Source of the DNA: Leptospira biflexa | Lineage (GTDB): Bacteria; Spirochaetota; Spirochaetia; Treponematales; Rectinemataceae | Length of the DNA: 64,000 bases | Direction: 5' to 3' | Assembly (NCBI GenBank): GCA_020721875.1 | Contig: DYLX01000001.1 | Span: 170,766-234,765 of the forward strand | Shown: positions 61,710 to 64,000 of the stretch, piece by piece | Layout of the letters: every line of letters begins with the position of its first letter | Position numbering within the stretch: position 1 is the first letter of the stretch | Made by a program: the position numbers and the translations under genes | Notes under the pieces: model-generated | Told to the model about the DNA's origin: nothing | Database searches by the model: none | The model's input: the letters and a program-made list of their open reading frames with translations, nothing else

Positions 61710-62813
61710 ATGCGTAAACCCGAGAGATCCGTTCGTGGAACCATCAACGCGCCCATTGCCGCGGTTGTCATTCTTGCCACGATCGCGCTCGGAGGCTGTG
61801 TCCGTGCAAACGCTCGCCCGCTGATCGATCGGGCGTTCGCGCTCATCTACCCCGAATTATCCGCACGAATCTTGGGAGAATTTGGAGATGCTCGGCTTGG
61901 AAAAGGGCAAAGCCCGGAGGATGTGTATCTGCCGCTGCCCTTCGTTTCGAGTTCAGCAAACATCAGCTCAAAGGAAATCTATATCGCGAGTCCGGCGATC
62001 GCGGCGGCGCTCGTAGGACAGGTTGAACAGACCGGCGCGAGCGTTATCGGTCTCTTGAGTAATGGAGGCGCATTTCCTTCAGTGAACTGGCACAGCGCGT
62101 GGGCATACCGGCAGATGGGACTCATCGCGGGGTACCGTACTGCTGCGCTTAGGGTCTCGACGCACGCCGACTCCAGGGCAAGTATCCTCTTTTCGCGAGG
62201 TATCGGCCGGTCAGACGCGGAGCTTAAGGCCTTCGAGTGCGGCTTCGCCGAGGGCGCGAGGGCAGCCGGTTTCCAGGATTTGGAGACGTGCAATGATGGC
62301 CCAGGCGGGGTCGCCGATTCAAACGCGCCACAGAGCTTGCTTCTGACCGTGTTCGATGTCGACTCGATGGAACTGCACGGAGACCGGCTCGAGCAAACGC
62401 TCGCGGCGTGTGAGCAGATGCTCCAAGGGAGCCCGAGCGTTGTCGTCGTGGCGGCGGGATCACTGGGGGCACTTCAAAAGGCTTTGGACATGCCTGGTGA
62501 TGTAATCGCGGATCTAAGAGGTTTGGGTCAGCAAATTTCAAAAAAGAAGCTGTTCGCCGCGACGGAAGAGAATATCGATGGACTTGTACACGCTACGGAG
62601 CGGGTTGTTCGCGCAATGCGAGAAAAAAAGCCAATACCCGATATTACGCTAGTACCGCCCTCGCTCTACCTTTCAGAAGAAGCGCGGCGAAGCGAGCAAG
62701 GGCTTTTGAATCTTAGAAATATAAAAGGCGACCATGCTCATGGAATTAGCTCCGCCACCATGAAGTCAAAGCGCGTTGCTCAGATCGTAATATCTGTGCC
62801 TGTCCACGCGTAA
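61710..62813 (+). CDS. Putative lipoprotein, periplasmic-binding-protein-like
   Basis: 367 residues from the chosen ATG. A basic start, a hydrophobic segment and the lipobox ALGGC place it as a lipid-anchored protein. Segments such as AELKAFECGFAEGARAAGF and SVVVVAAGSLGALQKAL resemble the lobes of type I solute-binding proteins, but no named family is certain. An earlier ATG at 61668, seven bases after TATATA, is a second possible start. Its 3' end overlaps the convergent gene by 34 bases. Confidence 0.65.
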   Translation: MRKPERSVRGTINAPIAAVVILATIALGGCVRANARPLIDRAFALIYPELSARILGEFGDARLGKGQSPEDVYLPLPFVSSSANISSKEIYIASPAIAAALVGQVEQTGASVIGLLSNGGAFPSVNWHSAWAYRQMGLIAGYRTAALRVSTHADSRASILFSRGIGRSDAELKAFECGFAEGARAAGFQDLETCNDGPGGVADSNAPQSLLLTVFDVDSMELHGDRLEQTLAACEQMLQGSPSVVVVAAGSLGALQKALDMPGDVIADLRGLGQQISKKKLFAATEENIDGLVHATERVVRAMREKKPIPDITLVPPSLYLSEEARRSEQGLLNLRNIKGDHAHGISSATMKSKRVAQIVISVPVHA

Positions 62814-63706
62814 AAGGCCTTCGCTCCAAAATGATTCTTGAGCCGGGCGTAGTTATCGACTCCCGTGCAGTGGCAACATCCAAGCCGCGCGATCCGCTCG
62901 TCCTCGAGCTTCTGCGCGACACGCTCCGCAAGCTCGTCGCTCGCGTTGCTCAAGTGAAATCCACCAAGGACAAGGCGGAACTGTGGTGCTGTAGCTATTA
63001 CAGCGCTCGCGACATTCGGGGCGTTTGGGTGAGCCGCGGCAGCGACAGCCGCCGCGGGAATTGTGCCAGCGGAATACCGCGTTTTTTCACTTAAGGTCGC
63101 CACCGGAAAGAACGCCTGGCGGGCCGACTCCAGAATATTCGTAATGCCCCGGTGTGAACAACCGCTGATTACCGCGAGCCCACCCTCCAGTTCGATCGCG
63201 AGGAACTGCTCGTCTTCAAACCTGTCGGCGATTAGAGTCGCATCCGAGTTTTCCTCGCGCACAAAAAGATTCTCAAAGTGCGTATCCCAGGGATTCGAAA
63301 TTGGAATGTCGGTAACGATATGAACACCAGACGCAATTTCGGTTCCAGCATCGAGTTCGATCAATCGACCATCATAGAGAGTGGCATCGTAGGAGGCACC
63401 GATAAATCTGCCATCTTTGTTGAATTTTTTATTGAAGAAACCGCGCTTGACGTAAATGTGTGCCTTGGAATTGGCGTGGCAAAAGTGTTCAAGCCCTCCA
63501 GCGTGATCGTAGTGCCCATGGCTCAGCACCAACATATCCACACTGGCTATATCGATGCCGAGCGTCTCCGCGTTGCGGAGAAATCTGTCGCTCTGACCTG
63601 TATCGAAGAGGATGCGATTCCCTTCGTGCTCGATATAGATAGACAGACCATGCTCCGCGGTGAGTTTCCCATAGACAAGATTCTCAACCAGTGTGACGAG
63701 TCGCAT
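62780..63706 (-). CDS. Metallo-beta-lactamase-fold hydrolase (COG1237-like)
   Basis: A 308-residue metal hydrolase. The motif LSHGHYDHAGGL near 61-72 binds the metals, with VISGCSHRGITNIL and LGGFHL later, and CCHCTG near the end. This layout fits the group that includes methanopterin-related ribofuranosylaminobenzene-phosphate synthase-like proteins. Residues about 212-240 hold an Ala-rich insertion. The substrate is unknown. It overlaps the convergent lipoprotein gene by 34 bases. Confidence 0.82.
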   Translation of the reverse strand: MRLVTLVENLVYGKLTAEHGLSIYIEHEGNRILFDTGQSDRFLRNAETLGIDIASVDMLVLSHGHYDHAGGLEHFCHANSKAHIYVKRGFFNKKFNKDGRFIGASYDATLYDGRLIELDAGTEIASGVHIVTDIPISNPWDTHFENLFVREENSDATLIADRFEDEQFLAIELEGGLAVISGCSHRGITNILESARQAFFPVATLSEKTRYSAGTIPAAAVAAAAHPNAPNVASAVIATAPQFRLVLGGFHLSNASDELAERVAQKLEDERIARLGCCHCTGVDNYARLKNHFGAKAFYAWTGTDITI

Positions 63707-63745
63707 TTCAGCCCCCTTGAGAAAAACGTCGACGATTGTATCAGC

Positions 63746-64000
63746 CTAACGCGAAGAGTGTGCCGCGCCAAGTATGCTGTTGAGATTTTTTGTCACGAGA
63801 TCGCCCAACGCGTCGACGTTCATTGTAAGAATCGAGGCGGCGAACTCGTAGGTTCGGAGAATATCTTGAGGGCTCGAAGGAGTGCCGCGCCGAGGCATTG
63901 GATTCATGTAGGGCGCGTCCGTCTCTAAAAGCAGTCTATCTGGTGGCACCAAGGATAGTGCCGATCGAAGCATATCCGATTTTTTATACGTGATATTGCC
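63746..64000 (-). CDS. tatD: TatD-family deoxyribonuclease, C-terminal part
   Basis: The last 84 residues of a gene that continues beyond the window. The reading frame is open to the edge (GNITYKKSDMLRSALSLVP) and continues with PPDRLLLETDAPYMNP, the metal-binding signature of TatD hydrolases. The family acts in DNA repair and degradation. Only this part is visible. Confidence 0.88.
   Translation of the reverse strand, partial: GNITYKKSDMLRSALSLVPPDRLLLETDAPYMNPMPRRGTPSSPQDILRTYEFAASILTMNVDALGDLVTKNLNSILGAAHSSR

Noticed and set aside
1..64000. Mobile elements, CRISPR arrays, tRNA or rRNA genes
   Set aside because: No transposase, regular repeat-spacer array, tRNA cloverleaf or rRNA segment was seen. 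The Xer genes are housekeeping-type and not integrases of an island.

Overview
The window looks like a chromosomal core segment of a spirochaete related to Treponema, with G+C in the low to mid fifties by eye. The pointers are a short, divergent omega subunit of the type seen in treponemes, the order mraZ-rsmH-ftsL-murF-mraY-ftsW-ftsQ-ftsA-ftsZ followed by Xer/dprA/topA/xerC/hslVU, a FliA/WhiG-type sigma factor, a bactofilin, beta-barrel and lipobox proteins of a diderm cell, and an NtrB/NtrC-like pair. The assignment is inferred from gene families and gene order only. I saw no insertion sequence, prophage, CRISPR array, tRNA or rRNA.

Layout. 1-9.6 kb: a polyamine ABC operon potABCD, a fused formiminotransferase-cyclodeaminase, a MobA-like transferase, an uncharacterised phosphoribosyltransferase-fold protein, the redox repressor Rex, a THEP1-type NTPase and an IscR-like Rrf2 regulator. 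9.6-16 kb: a PyrF-PyrE fusion, an outer-membrane barrel, MutL, a metallophosphoesterase and a ParB-fold protein. 16-20.7 kb: a tiny zinc-ribbon protein, PlsC, S20, HU, bactofilin, Rho and L31. 20.7-27 kb: RdgB, an unknown protein ending in a sigma-region-4-like helix-turn-helix, NrnA, ornithine carbamoyltransferase, endonuclease III and a RecQ-like helicase. 27-34 kb: Pgi, MurG, CvpA, DNA polymerase III delta', and an NtrB/NtrC-type two-component pair. 34-51.5 kb, all on the minus strand: the division and wall cluster led by mraZ, continuing through two Xer recombinases, DprA, TopA and HslVU to the sigma factor. 51.5-64 kb: an HD phosphohydrolase with a broken small gene behind it, an RlmM-like methyltransferase, a UvrD/PcrA helicase, a small membrane protein, MiaA and omega, ZapA with a coiled-coil partner, the infC-rpmI-rplT operon, class II aldolase, a lipoprotein, a metallo-beta-lactamase-fold protein and the C-terminal part of TatD.

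How the genes work together. The dominant theme is growth and division: precursor synthesis (MurF, MraY, MurG), septation (FtsZ, FtsA, FtsQ, FtsL, FtsW, ZapA), chromosome-dimer resolution (XerC/XerD), supercoiling (TopA) and proteolysis (HslVU). This is set beside translation genes and repair genes (MutL, Nth, RecQ, UvrD, RdgB, NrnA). Many genes overlap by the ATGA quartet, so long translationally coupled operons are likely.

The region is mostly ordinary core genome. I did not find a clear new multi-gene system. The best second-look items are a probable loss of flagellar genes next to hslU, a candidate CTG start for ftsA, several genes whose ATG lies 6-7 bases after a good -10 box without a Shine-Dalgarno (leaderless candidates), duplicated terminator hairpins before mutL, a candidate small RNA before rex, and a frameshifted small gene after the HD hydrolase.
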